Assembly (NCBI GenBank): GCA_037447655.1
Contig: JBBHKE010002506.1
Span: 239,152-303,151, forward strand
Reading direction: 5' to 3'
From: Zygnema cylindricum
Taxonomy: Eukaryota; Streptophyta; Zygnematophyceae; Zygnematales; Zygnemataceae
DNA length: 64,000 bases
The notes under the pieces were generated by a model. The model did not search any database, was not told where the DNA came from, and was given only the letters and a program-made list of their open reading frames with translations. Position numbers and translations under genes: made by a program. This document shows, piece after piece, positions 1 to 10,991 of this stretch; the stretch's first letter is position 1, and every line of letters begins with the position of its first letter.

Positions 1-160
1 CGTACCTTCCAAGTTCAAAGAGGACGCAAAATGTACTTGTGTTTTTGCCCATTTTTCGTACGGTATTAGATTTTCTCGTTGGAAGTCCCATTTTCTGTGA
101 AAACGACGGGAAAAAACCCTTACTGGAACACATGGGAACACGCCCTCACTTGTTGCGAAC
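1..160. repeat. Dispersed repeat R1, left copy
   Basis: This stretch resembles 63185-63320: both hold the run GACGCAAAATGTACTT, then GAAAACGAC followed by AAAAAACCCTTACT and a cacatgg segment in the same order. It is therefore a dispersed, diverged repeat of unknown class, cut by the window edge. The small open frame over it is not gene-like. Confidence 0.5.
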
Positions 161-251
161 TGAAAGTGTCAGACGATGGCGTATACGATTATGCATCCGA
201 CGGCCCACGTTTACGACCATAATAGTGGAGAATCAAATCCCTCATCCAGTA

Positions 252-751
252 CACCGCGAATCGTTATTAGAGTAATGAAAAAATTAGAGTACAAAAACTA
301 AAAAAAACAAATAGAGTACTGAACGCTAATTTATGTGATATAGCTGTTTAAACTATGAAGTTTACTCTAATTTATTTAAGTACTCTAATTTGGCACGCTA
401 ATATCCTCTACTGTAAATAAGGTATTTGTACAGAATTTGGCAAAACGTACAGTTTATCGTCACTATGACGTTTGCACTACGCGGTTTGTTAAAACGTAGT
501 TACATGATAACGGCCTGTATTAAATCATTCTTTGTACTTTTTTACTTATAAAGTACAATACTTCACGGTTGGAGGTCGTCCGTACTCCACACTATTTAAA
601 ACGAACCTATATTAGAATTAAAAACGCAAATTAAACTTTACCTTAAATAGAATAATGAAAAAATTAGAATCATTTACTCTATTTTATATGATAAAGTCAA
701 AATTTCGAGCGATCGAATTAGAGTAATTTACTCTAATTACGATTCGCGATG
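252..751. mobile_element. MITE of family M1 (TA-flanked)
   Basis: The left end reads TA-CACCGCGAATCGTTATTAG and the right end is its inverse with a few changes (ctaattacgattcgcgatg-TA). The interior has no coding capacity. The same terminal inverted repeat recurs at 48051-50259 and in weaker form at 63407-63627. TA flanks fit the Tc1/mariner type of target duplication, but the superfamily is an inference. Confidence 0.65.
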
Positions 752-760
752 TAGAGGACA

Positions 761-781
761 TACACCGTGAATCACTATTAC
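761..781. repeat. Orphan M1 MITE end
   Basis: A second M1-like terminus (tacaccgtgaatcactatta) lies 8 bp after the previous element and points rightwards. I found no matching right end, so it is either a truncated copy or one whose partner has decayed. Confidence 0.35.
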
Positions 782-896
782 TATTATTAACAGTATCAGG
801 CTTAAACTATAATAAATATAACTGTTTTTTTCTTTAAAATAAAATAGGGACGGTTTATTTACTGTAGTGTTGTTTATCCGATAAACAAAAGTAGAC

Positions 897-1215
897 GTTT
901 TTATGGTAGGCCTCTGGTCGGCGCCTTTATCGTAAGTTATGTTAAGGGCTATTCATGTGATATTTTTAGATCGCTACTTTGATCAACGAACGTCCGATGT
1001 CCAAATCTGACGGTGTAAATAAATATTTTTGGTTCGAATGCTTTAATTGGTCCAATTATTGGTCCAAATGTTTCAATTGGTTCGAATTGGTCCGAACACA
1101 CTATTGGTCTTAAGGACATATTCTATGTTTTGCATACAATATGCATATTGTATGGACCTACTTTCACCTACTTTTGAACTATGGTTTATCGAGAAGAGAG
1201 GTCGCAAAAGTCAAA
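897..1215. repeat. Dispersed repeat R2, copy 1
   Basis: Several blocks here recur in the same order at 47283-47880: TTTTTATGGTAGGCCT, TTTTTAGATCGCTACTTTGA, GTCTTAAGGRCATATT and CACCTACTTTTGAACTATGG. No coding capacity is seen and I could not define ends or a target duplication, so the class is unknown. Confidence 0.55.
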
Positions 1216-1871
1216 ATTTCAAAAACCCGAATCCAACATTTTTTTTTTCAAAATCTGATCACCCGAAATCCGGCCAGATTATTGCACTTTCCTATATTGC
1301 TACCAAGTACCTGATACGCCTTTACGAAAAAAAAAGTTAGCCGAAACTCGATTTCTCACGAGTACCCGTCCCGCCCGTACCCAATCATACCTTAACAAGT
1401 ACAAAATTAGTGGTACATCTCCCTTAGGGTGAGGTTCCATTAGGGGAAAAATGCCGATGTTTACTGAAAGTCGTAATGTTTTGTACACTAGCATACCAAA
1501 AAAAAAAATGTCATAAAAACAAGCCTACTGAATGATGAATTTGATTCTCTATATTTGTGGGCGTAAAAATGGACCGTCGGATGCATAATTGGATACATCA
1601 TCATCTAACACTTTCAGTTCGCAATAGGTGACTTGGAGTAGGTGAATACTACGCGCCTGAACGAATACCATCGTGCCTCATGGAAAAGTGAAAAATATCC
1701 ACGATGACCGCGCGACCACGTGGGTACACGTCGCATATGACATGTGTCTTCCGCCAGGGAGGATGCGAGGCCAGCAGAAGCCGCAAGAAAATCTTTGACG
1801 ACGGATATTGTTTCACCCTCCTATTGTCATCCACTAACCATTTTGACATTTTCGTACGCTTTTACAAATCT
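1216..1871. other. No recognised feature
   Basis: AT-rich DNA left of the large nested retrotransposon. Only short chance open frames are present and I recognise neither a gene nor a repeat. Confidence 0.5.
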
Positions 1872-1876
1872 TAAGT

Positions 1877-2130
1877 TGTTGATATTTGAGTATTTTCTAA
1901 GTATGTTTTAGGATATAAAATGGTAGAGGGAGCATGCCTTTGACTCCCATTATCCAAGCCCCCACACTTGTTCTAGTCACTGAAAGGCTGGATAAGGAGC
2001 TACAACTTTAGCTACCTAAGCTCTCCAAAGAGACAAGAGTAGACAATGGTAGGTTTACTAAAAAGGTATTTCACGGACCCAGGATTTGATGCTAGTACCT
2101 ACCGTCCGTTCAACATCCTGTAGCCGTTAG
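1877..2130 (+). repeat. 5' LTR of element B, upstream fragment
   Basis: This part matches the start of the 3' LTR at 22846 (TGTTGATATTTGAGTATTTT, then the block around accta-ccgtccgt). It stops where the Gypsy LTR begins at 2131. Compared with the 3' LTR, about 870 bp of the middle of this LTR are missing; the rest resumes at 12672. Confidence 0.8.
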
Positions 2131-3652
2131 TGTAATATGATGTCTTACCTCTTAGGAAATCCCATTGCTACATCAAATTTCAACCACACATTCCACAAAT
2201 TGGAAAATTACACATTCTCATTAGAAAGCACTCACATAAAGAAATAAACTTTAAATTAGAAGAAGCTCCTGTACACATAACATTAGCTTTGTCTCTTGCC
2301 CTCGTGGCTCAACCCTTCTTAATAAAGTATTTCCAATGCTCTCCACTCTTAAATAGTTTTATCGCTTAACTACTAAAACGCTACTTACTTTGTAAGTGAT
2401 TTCAATGCCAAAATGTCTATACTCCAATTTGGTTTTAATCGCTCAGGACCAAGATCAGTCATAATTTCCACAAGCTTTTCCCAAGGAAAATATGTAAACT
2501 CTCCTCTTACACTTCACTATTTATCCCTCATTGCTCGACTAGCCAGGCCAAAAACAACGCTCCGTTTCAACAGGCTTTTACCTGGGCCAATCATTGATCA
2601 GTTGGGACTCGGACTAACCAATGCAAAAACGTGCGGAATCTCTTACTAAGTACTTAGCACTTTACTAACCAATCAAACGCTACGTTTCACTACGTAACAT
2701 TTACGTGCAAAAGTGCGCGCCAAACGAAACGCGACTTCGCACGGTCGTGCGTCACAAATTTCGCACGCGAAACCTCTTGCTAAGGGCACTTTCCCATGTG
2801 CTAACGTTACAGTTATGTTTTGTCGTTTTCCTTTATAACTTGGAAAAAAAGGAATAAAATTTGCAGTTGTACCAAAAAATTCAAATTACCACCATGCAAG
2901 TTGCGTTCCATTAAAACTTTAGTTGTACCGAAGTTTGTCGTCTATCGCGATGCAGTTTATCGTTTAGCGAGACTCGACCCACTTTCGCGTCCTTCCATAT
3001 CATCTTCAAACTTTAAATAAAATCACTTCGCGAGGTGATTTTAAATAAAGTTCCACGAAACGTAACTCTAAGGTGAACGATTAGACTACCAGTTAGTGAA
3101 GAAATTCCGTTCCCACTAACGAGTGTGATCAAAATATGAAGATTTTATTTTTTTACCGCAAAGTTTAACGCGAAAAACTTGCAAACTGCGTTATATGTAA
3201 TTTTATTTTGTTTTTTTATGTACGGAATAGTACGGAGGTAAATTCATTAACGATTTTTTGCGAGTTGATCAAAAGGTTCAATGCGTTTGTTACGTATAAT
3301 TCGTCGCGTACGGTACGTTCCCACTAATCGTCGTGAACAACTATGAGTGAAAGTGTCGTTTCGTACTAAAAATTATACGAAACAACCACAGTGCATACTA
3401 AACGTTTCATTATAACTTTATGAAACGTTTTCGCAAAATTTCGGTACTAATTTGACCCTTAACCCGTTTCAACGATACCCGCTTGTTATTTATACCCCGC
3501 GCTGTTGCCTAAATACACCAATCGCTATAACTTTTGATATATAACTCCAAATCGCGTGAATTTTTCGCGGACGTTTACCAAATTTAGTACTCTATAATTA
3601 TAACACCTAAAAACCCATTTACAAACAAGTTCGATCCGCTGTAAGTGTTACA
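2131..3652 (-). repeat. 3' LTR of the Gypsy element
   Basis: On the plus strand it runs from TGTAATATGA to GTTACA and aligns over its whole length with 11700-12671, except for an extra block of about 570 bp at 2774-3345. The shared blocks include the GTGCAAAAGTGCGCG region and the ACGAAACG repeats. A pyrimidine tract (polypurine tract of the minus strand) follows at once. Confidence 0.85.
2774..3345. mobile_element. Insertion of unknown type in the Gypsy 3' LTR
   Basis: This block is absent from the 5' LTR copy, where the two sides join near 12346-12366. It contains a near-perfect hairpin close to its centre (3018-3044, AAAATCACTT-CGCG-AGGTGATTTT). I found no clear terminal inverted repeats and no target duplication. 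It could be a decayed fold-back or MITE element. Confidence 0.5.
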
Positions 3653-3668
3653 TCATCCCCTCTTTATT
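3653..3668 (-). promoter_or_regulatory. Polypurine tract of the Gypsy element
   Basis: Plus-strand TCATCCCCTCTTTATT is purine-rich on the element strand and touches the inner edge of the 3' LTR, the position where plus-strand DNA synthesis is primed in LTR retrotransposons. Confidence 0.55.
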
Positions 3669-3742
3669 TTTAACTAACCATAGTTAAAACACCATTCATT
3701 CTCAATACGTGATTTCTAAGTTATTATCCCTCCAATACCTTT

Positions 3743-4451
3743 CTAAAAACTCAGAACTTTTACTTCTAAAGTCAACTCATCTTTTGGCCTTCCTAGATTG
3801 TGTACCTGCCAAAATATAGTGTTGCTGACTTTGAATTGTTGACCAACCTTATCTATTACCCATATGTGGACTTCAGATTCTATAGTTATTAAGGGATCCA
3901 ATTCTAATTCTCCTTCAGTTGGTCGAAGATTCGTTGGTTTCAATTGGATGATATGTATTACTGGATGAATTTTTGTTAAAGGCGGAAAGTCCAATTTGGC
4001 AGCAACTGACAATATCATCTCGATTACAATAAATGGTCCGATGTACTTAGAAATAAATTTCCGCGTAGGATCCGATTGTCTCTCGATCTTGCACCTATAA
4101 TTCGTTTTAGAAAGCCAAACCCTGTCACCAATGCGTAACACCCAATCACCTCTTTTGCGGTTAACATTTAATTCTTGCCTCTTTTGTGCCTCTAGTAATG
4201 CATTCCGGGTTATCCAAAAACGTATTCCCAAAACTCTGTTCCAAAACCTTTATAATCTTTAGTGACCCTTGTTATTAAGTGTAATGCTTCTCTAGGTTGG
4301 TATCCCTATGCAACTTCAAATGGCGAGAATCATGTACTAGCATGTTTACATGAATTGTTGGCAAATTCCATTAATGGCAGCTTAGATTCCCATGTATTAT
4401 GAACCCCACCGCAAACATTCATAAGCATTTCCTCCAATGTACTGTTATCCT
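3743..4451 (-). pseudogene. Gypsy integrase C-terminal part and chromodomain-like tail
   Basis: Read on the minus strand from 4451, this continues the integrase core: STLEEML, then PLMEFANNSCKHAST and FSPFEVA, which match the end of the catalytic domain of Gypsy integrases. Next come a DRVWLS motif, SKYIGPFIVIE and KIHPVIHIIQLKP, typical of the integrase C-terminal fold. The end (VIDKVGQQF to a tail with DELTLE) sits where chromoviruses carry a chromodomain and has a weak likeness to it. Chromodomains direct insertion to marked chromatin. At least one stop and one frameshift are present. The N-terminal half lies beyond the solo LTR, at 5501-6283. Confidence 0.8.
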
Positions 4452-5500
4452 TGTAGAAACTAATGTTTTTATTAGTATTTTCTAGGTCTGAGAAGAAATA
4501 TAGAAGTCGAGGCAGTCTATCTCTAACTTCTCTCTCCAACTCTCAAACTTGTCGAAGTCACTGAGAAATCGGAGAGGAAGCTAGAACCATGGCTACCTTG
4601 GCTATCCTGAGGTTTACGGGAATTTTATATTAGGGTTTATTTATTTATTTAAAAGGTATGTGCCGGCGGCAGGATTTGATCCTTGTACCTGCCGGCCGGC
4701 AGACAGGAAATAGCCGGTAGCCTTAGCCGTTAAGTCTAGCGGTAATGTTACGTAGTATATAGTTTGATATTTATTTAAATATGTATACGTGCGATAAACC
4801 ATTTAACTGAAATGAATTACGGGATACATAGATCCAGTAATATATAATGTACGAATTACGGTACGGACAAAAATCAGTACCGCGCATTTGTTTCGTAAGT
4901 GAAACAAATACCGCGCATGTATTTATTACGGCTACGATTAAATCCGAATTTAATCGGACGGCCGGGATTAGCGCCGAGATCGCGGAGGAAGATTTCGGCG
5001 GTTTGTGGCCATCGCCACATCGGATGACGCGTGGCGAAATTCCGTTGGATTGTGGAATCTCCGGAGATTATGGCACCGAATCCGGATTTGACATGTGTCG
5101 ACATTTTGGCCATGTCGTACAATGTCCGTACATAAAGTACACCGGCAGCTGTACTTTTGCGTACGGAACTCAATTCTGATTGGTTCCGTACATCAGTAGA
5201 TAGAGTCTGTGAGAGAGATAGGACTTAGAAAAATTAGAAGATAGGACCCCCTCTCCCAGAGAGCTTCTGTACAAAAGGTCAACTTTGACCCTCCATAACT
5301 TACTGCTCAGGGGAGCAAATTCAGAGATTCTTTTTGCTACCGACTCAGGGGAGTCTTGCCTTTACAGGGGTGGAGGTGGTCAGGGTTTTTGTCTGCCAGG
5401 GTGGCAGTTATTTTTGCTGGAACACAAAGGGGTCAGGATTATCCTAGAGGCTTCTTGGAAGCTGTCTATTCTGAGGACTCATGGAGGTCTCAGAGTTTCA
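4452..5500 (+). mobile_element. Solo LTR, Copia family A, inside Gypsy integrase
   Basis: The block starts TGTAGAAAC and ends GAGTTTCA. It aligns over its full length with the LTRs of element A (13104-14170), for example in the CGCGCATGTATTTAT region and the AAATTCAGAGATTCTTTTTG region. The flanks are ATCCT (4447-4451) and GTCCT (5501-5505), a 5-bp target duplication with one change. No internal sequence is present, so it is a solo LTR left by recombination between two LTRs. It separates the integrase motif HGQTER from the following TLEEML. Confidence 0.88.
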
Positions 5501-6283
5501 GTCCTTTCTGTCTGTCCATGTGTTTGAGGATGATAAAAGATACTCATTTTGATTTCAGAGCCTAAATTTTGCTGTAATTCTTTCCAAAATGCAGACGTAA
5601 ATTTAGAATCAATATCATTGACAATAGACATAGGGACTTTATGATGTCTGACCACGTTGTCAAAACATAACTTTGCAATATCTACAACTAAATGAGTAGT
5701 TTTGTAAGGGATAAAGATTGCTATTTTACTGAACCTATGAACTACGACCATGATACTGTTGTAGGTGGCAAATTGAAAATAAAATTCATACTGACAGATT
5801 CCTATGGTCTTTCGCTGATCTCCAACGGCTTTAAGAGACCCCTAGGTTTTTGGTTTCCAGGTTTGCTCTACTGGCAATGGACATCACTTTCCACGTGTTT
5901 CGACGCCCCTTTTGCCATCCCAGGCCAAAACAATCTAATTCGCAAGCTGCTTAGAGTTTAATCTTGACCTAGATATCCCAAATGCTCATGAGCTTCTTGT
6001 AAAAGTTGTTTTCGTAATTCCCCCACTTCATGAATGCATAATCTATCCCCTTATTGCAAATACAATAAACCGTCATCGAGTCAGAAGTTTTTTACATGCC
6101 TCTCATTCAAGGGGTCAGATTTCCCTCGCGAAATATAATTGCAAATCACACCAAAACTGGATCTTTATCATTACCATTTCTAACATAATTTAAAAACAAT
6201 TCATCCTGAACCATAACATTATTTCAAAACATCTACTTAAAGGATTTTCGACTACATTTGTCTTTCCAAGAATATGTTTGACA
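5501..6283 (-). pseudogene. Gypsy integrase, N-terminal and catalytic part
   Basis: On the minus strand this runs from the degraded zinc-binding region (about 6280-5900) into the catalytic core. Recognisable pieces are CPLPVE, NSIMVVVHRFSKIAIFIP, then KLCFDNVVRHHKVP, a D-S-K-F-T-S-A-F-W motif and YHPQTHGQTER. These are the D,D(35)E core motifs of Gypsy integrases, which join retroelement DNA to the chromosome. The second catalytic Asp (IVNDIDSKF) is kept. The upstream half is badly decayed, with several stops. A solo LTR at 4452-5500 cuts the domain. Confidence 0.82.
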
Positions 6284-6697
6284 TTAAATTTGAAATATGC
6301 AAATTTTTTGCATCCACCTAACTTGTCGGTCAATCATAAACTGTGCATCACTTAATCTTTGTAGAGAGGAGAGTGCCTTATTATCAAAATGAACTCTAAA
6401 TTCTTTATTATGCAAGTAACAACGCCATTTCACTAATGCATGAACAATTACAAGTAATTCCTTTTCTTGAGTTGGATAGTTCTTTTCAACATCATTGAAT
6501 TTTCTGGACTCAAAAGCAATAGGATGAAAGAGTTTGCCAAATTTCTGACTTATGACTGCACCTAGATCTTTATCAGATGCATTTGAAATGATCAAAGCTT
6601 TAAATTCCCCAACATAATCAAGATACACCAAAGTAGGGGCAGAGGTTAATTTCCCATTTAGTTCTTCAAATGCTCTCTCTTGATCAGCTCCCCACAC
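6284..6697 (-). pseudogene. Gypsy RNase H domain
   Basis: An open stretch of 137 codons reads WGADQERAFEELNGKLTSAP, ASDKDLGAVISQ, HPIAFESRKFN, NYPTQEKELLVIVHAL and WRCYLHNKEFRVHFDNKALS. This is the tether plus RNase H of Gypsy polymerases, which removes RNA from the RNA/DNA hybrid. The first catalytic Asp is replaced (SNASD where family members usually have TDASD), while the Glu of EKELL and the Asp of FDNKAL are visible. Only about 20 bases part it from the reverse transcriptase on its 5' side, with a shift of frame. Confidence 0.85.
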
Positions 6698-6718
6698 AAA
6701 CGTCTCATTCTCTAGTAG

Positions 6719-7552
6719 TTAATCCGCCAAAGGTGGTGCGACGATCATATTGAAGTTCTTGATATATTTCCAGTAATAAATAGCCAATCCCAAAAATGAT
6801 CTAATTTCTGTGACATTAGTAGGCTGCTTCCAATTTTGGATTGAAGCGATTTGGGATAGATCTGTTTTAACACCTTTCCCACTAACTATGTGTCCAAAAA
6901 ATAATTGTTCACTTTTAAGAAAACCGGATTTTGACATTTTTCTATTCAATATTCTTTCCCTTAACCTTTCCAACACTTTTTTTAAATGAATTACATTACG
7001 CTCTCTAGATTCATTGTAAATTAGAATATCATCTAGAAACACTTGAACAAACTCATCTATGTAATACGGAAAGGTTTGGTTCATTAATCTTTGGTAAGTA
7101 GGCGGTGCATTCGTTAAGCCGAATGACATCACTATCCATTTAAAATGACCCACCCTTGTCTTGAAAGCAGTTTTATCAACATCTTCAGTTTTAATTGGCA
7201 CTTGATTAAAGCCAATAGGCAGATCAATCAACGAAAAAAAATTTAGCACCTTTTAAACGATCTATCATATTATAAGTTAAAGGTAACGGATACTTATCTT
7301 TCATCGTAATCTTGTTCATACTACGATAGTCGACACACATTCCCAACGTTCCGTCCTTCATTTTGACGAAGAGAATCGGTGCTCCGTACGGTGATTTTCT
7401 GGGTTGGATATGTCTTTTCTCCAAAAGCTCCTTTATCTGTTCCTTTAACTCTTCTTGCTCAAAGAAAATGTGCTTATAAATTAATTTGACAGGAGGATTA
7501 GATCCAGTTTCAAGGTTAATAGCATGTTTTACATCTTAGTAAAGTGGCATTC
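6719..7552 (-). pseudogene. Gypsy reverse transcriptase
   Basis: Two overlapping frames (7424-7224 and 7249-6719) cover the palm and fingers. Visible motifs are [71 protein letters not shown] and the active-site FLDDILIY, followed by the GHIVSGKG and LGLAIYYWKYI thumb motifs. The enzyme copies element RNA into DNA. The catalytic DD pair is intact. A frameshift near 7235 breaks the frame. The N-terminal linker continues to 7552, where a solo LTR separates it from the protease. Confidence 0.88.
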
Positions 7553-8752
7553 TGAAATTTCATGGGCTCCATCGCCACATACAATTTGCAGATCCAAAGA
7601 TGCTTATCTAGATAGTGTCGACTCCAAGTTGATACAAACCCAAATGAATGACACCCTGACACTCAAAACCACAATATAACTTCACCTCGTGAAAATAATA
7701 CCTTCTGTGTGCTCAGTTCCACCACAGAATGCAAAGCCTGAACTTGTGTTTTAGACAATATTTCCCACTTTGACTTTCCTACTGAATAAGTACCACCCTG
7801 ACATGGAAAAACTCTGACCGACTACAACATTGTGTAGCTTGGACTCCACCGAGTCCGCAGCAAAAAAAAATCATTGAATTTGCTCACCTGAGCATTAAGT
7901 TATGGTTGGTCAAAGTTGACCTTTATAGTTACAAGCTCTCTTAGAGAGAGGTACCTAAATATCACTAATTGTTGGTGTGCCTACTCTCGAATACCTACTA
8001 CTAAACCCTAGTTAAATAGGAACACTATAAAGTACAAAAAGGTATAATGGGCGATGCACTTATTGTACGACCATTGTACTACATGGTGTACAAGGTGACA
8101 AATTGGGAGCCATGGTTCCTCCTCCCATCTTCTTTGATATCGAATAATATGGCGCCACGTGGCACCGCGTGAAGCTATCTCCAAATGACGCTAAAAGCTC
8201 ACTTCGCGTGGCGGCTACAATGTCGGCCGTCAAATCAAAAGCTTTTTTACACGGTTCAGATTCGCGTATATGCATAAATTGTTCCTCTTCATTAGTCTGG
8301 TGTAAAGGTTTATATATCTTTAAAACCTAATGCGTATATCGTTTTGTTAACGCTTTATTGGATAAGGCATACCACTAAAAATATTTCCATAGACCTTTGT
8401 TCAAAAATCGGTGTAGAGGAGCCAACTTTTGGTTATTTGTTAGTTTGGTAGAATTTTGTACTTGTACACTTCTAAATACCTATTGTACCCCACGTACTTC
8501 ACCGTTGACTCTAAGCTATAGGCTAAAGCTAACGGCTATTAGAGAATGGTAGGTGTCAGGATCGAATTCTGATTTCGGCAGTTCATTTTGGTACAAACTA
8601 CGATTTAACCTATCCTCTTTAGACAGCCATGGCTCGGCTCTATCTGGTCTTCAGCAACAAGTAGGGACCGGAGAGAGTTGGGCGAAGCAGGATGCCTTGG
8701 TTAATCTATTTATATTTCTAATACAGACTTAGAAAATACATAATTTTCAACA
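7553..8752 (-). mobile_element. Solo LTR, B-like family, between Gypsy protease and RT
   Basis: On the plus strand it runs from TGAAATTTCA to TTTTCAACA, so on the minus strand it starts TGTTGAAAATTATG, close to the other B-family LTR starts. It aligns in inverse orientation with 44973-46164 and 22846-24188, for example at ACTCCAAGTTGATA, GACTTTCCTACT and the GTAGCTTGGACTCC region. Flanks are CATTC (7548-7552) and CTTTC (8753-8757), a target duplication with one change. No internal region remains. Confidence 0.82.
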
Positions 8753-8757
8753 CTTTC

Positions 8758-9590
8758 TTGAGGGTAAATCACTTGGAAAAACATCTCGAAATTCAAAAAT
8801 CAAATCTTTAACCACAACATCAGATCTATTAATGTCAATTACAAAATTAGATTTTAGTTATTCGAAAGTTTTAGTGGTGTCTGATTAAGGGATGACATGA
8901 ATGTTAGTGTTTTCTCCCCCCCCTTCACCAGTAACTGCCTCAATTACTAATAAGAAGAAAACATGATTTGTTTTGTCTGAAAACATGATTTGTTTTGTCT
9001 TTTAAGTGCTTCTTAAATTGTTTAGCAGAAATCAAACTCTCTACTCCCAATCGGTTTATATTTTTTCCATGATTTCTATGCAATTTTTTAGATGATAACG
9101 ATTGCAAAACCTTCCAACCATTTTCAGATTTCACTCTCAAAGTGTTAATTTCCCAATTAATTTGAGGATTATGTTCAGTTAACCAAGGCTTTCCCATAAT
9201 TAGTTCCTCACCTCCCAAATTCATTATTTCACACACAATTTTCATTTTATAACCCAGGATATCAACATCAATTGTGTCACTTTGTAAGTCTAATGTGGAC
9301 TTATTACCATATGCCACTTGAACATGTAAAGGTTTTTCCTTTATGACTGTAGGAAGTCTATTTTCCTCTACAAACTTATGTGGAATAAAATTATGTGTGG
9401 CACCTGAATCAACCATTACTCTTAATGGTTTTTCCTCCACTAAAGACTCAAATCTAATCAAACTGTGTTTGGTGTCATCATTACTTAACTCTCCTAACAT
9501 AGGTCTGAGAATTTCTTCAGAATGATTCTTCAAACTATGCACTGTACTGAGAATCATAATGAATTCAACTATTCTAACCTTCCCATTCAT
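8758..9590 (-). pseudogene. Gypsy aspartic protease
   Basis: The frame 9590-8940 contains VMVDSGATHNFI, the active-site DSG of retropepsin-like proteases, followed by GNKSTLDLQ, ELIMGKPWL and the tail that leads to reverse transcriptase. The domain cuts the Gag-Pol polyprotein. The active-site triad is intact. From 8939 to 8758 the linker is out of frame. A 19-bp sequence (AAACATGATTTGTTTTGTC) is repeated in tandem at about 8960-9000. Confidence 0.85.
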
Positions 9591-10130
9591 TTATTTGCCT
9601 CCCAAAGTCAACGCCTTAGCATCTGGTTTTGGTTGACTCAACTGAGGACTTTCAGTTAGTCCTTTCCGTTTCCCACCTCTTGGGCTTCCGCTCAGCTTGG
9701 TATAATGCAATATTTTCGTCAAAAACTTCATTGACATCGACTGTTTTGCGAGAACCTTTATCTGTACAGTCCTTAACGTAATGATTTGGACTTCCACATT
9801 TGAATCAAGTGACCTTCTTTTTGGGTTTTGTGCACTCCCTACTCAAATGTCCCTCCTCTTCACAGTTATAACAATTATTCTTCTTTAATTCTGCACACTC
9901 AAATGCTCTATGACCCCTTTTATGACAGATAGTACTGGTGGGTATGTTAAGGTTAGGTTTTTGAATATTAATGCTTGGTTTTGGACTTTTGATGTATCCC
10001 CCTCTATTTTTAAATTTGTTTCTTACATTAACACTCTGTCCACCTCTCTAATTTCCTCTTAAAATATTCTGCCTCTGTCCACCTCTCTAATTTCTTATGA
10101 AAATATTTTGCCTATTCACCAAATCACCAT
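9591..10130 (-). pseudogene. Gypsy gag C-terminus with two zinc knuckles
   Basis: On the minus strand a knuckle of the form C-x2-C-x4-H-x4-C is seen near 9876-9830 (NCYNCEEEGHLSREC). A second one follows (FKCGSPNHYVKDC) whose first Cys codon has become TGA. Such knuckles bind element RNA in the capsid. Frames are broken between this stretch and the capsid part upstream. A short direct repeat (CTGTCCACCTCTCTAATTTC) occurs at about 10035 and 10075. Confidence 0.75.
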
Positions 10131-10991
10131 TCAGACCCTCTCGGATACTTCATTCATATTACCCCAGTGTGATCGAGTTTCCTGATTATACCCCAACTGG
10201 TCCTCTAATTCAAATGAATTAACTTGTAATTCCTTCAAATTATTAAAATTTCGATGTTTTTGTTCTGATTTCGGTAGAGGATTAAGATAGTTCACGAAAT
10301 GTAACTTAGCCATTTCATTAGTCAGACCAATGACATGAATACTTGATGAGTCAAATTCCACAATATAATCCTTCACAGATGCAGTTTGCTTACAGTTCAA
10401 CCATTTTTCTTCCATTCTGGATTTAAAAGCGACTGACAAGAAACGCGATTTGATCGCGGTTTTAAAAGTTTCCCAATCAGCATTATCCGGAATCAATTTA
10501 GACTTTCTCTGAGTGTAATACCAAATATAAGCATCACCTTTTAGACAACTAACAGCAAAAGAAGTGTAATCGTTAGGATCACAATTTTTGGATTCCAAAT
10601 AATACACTATATGAAAAATCCACGCATCCATCTCATCAATCTTTTTTCCATCAAAAGATGGTATCTCACTAATAGACAATATCAAATCTTTTATCTTTTT
10701 AGGCTTATCATGATCATCTTCCCTAAAATTGGCATTTTTTTTACTACTTTCACCCAATTGGTCATTAACATCATTCTTAGTCCGTATTAAATTAATGAGC
10801 TGATCCAACTTGGCATTTGAACCATTTCCATTTTCTTTAGCAATTTTCAATTCACTTTTCAATTCTGAAAATGTTTCATCTAGAACAACAACATGATTAT
10901 TAAATCTTTTGACCAATTTCACAGTACGTTTCCTCAAAACATTCAAAGCATTCTCCATTTCATGTTTCCATGCAGTGTGTGGCATTATCAC
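10131..10991 (-). pseudogene. Gypsy gag, capsid region
   Basis: A 286-codon frame starts with ATG at 10991. A region able to form a coiled coil comes first (about residues 10-60). The retrotransposon gag domain follows: MDAWIFHIVYYLESK, FAVSCLKGDAYIWYY, WETFKTAIKSRF, QTASVKDYIVEFD and a FVNYLNPLP motif. This is the structural protein of virus-like particles. The frame ends at 10131 before the zinc knuckles, which lie in another frame, so the original gag is broken. Confidence 0.85.

Noticed and set aside
5285-5565. Plus-strand frames of 80 and 69 codons
   Set aside because: They lie in the end of a solo LTR and recur in each LTR copy without conservation as protein.
3743-10991. Endogenous pararetrovirus instead of a Gypsy element
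   Set aside because: Integrase, a chromodomain-like tail, a pair of LTRs, a primer site and a polypurine tract are present, and no movement protein was seen.
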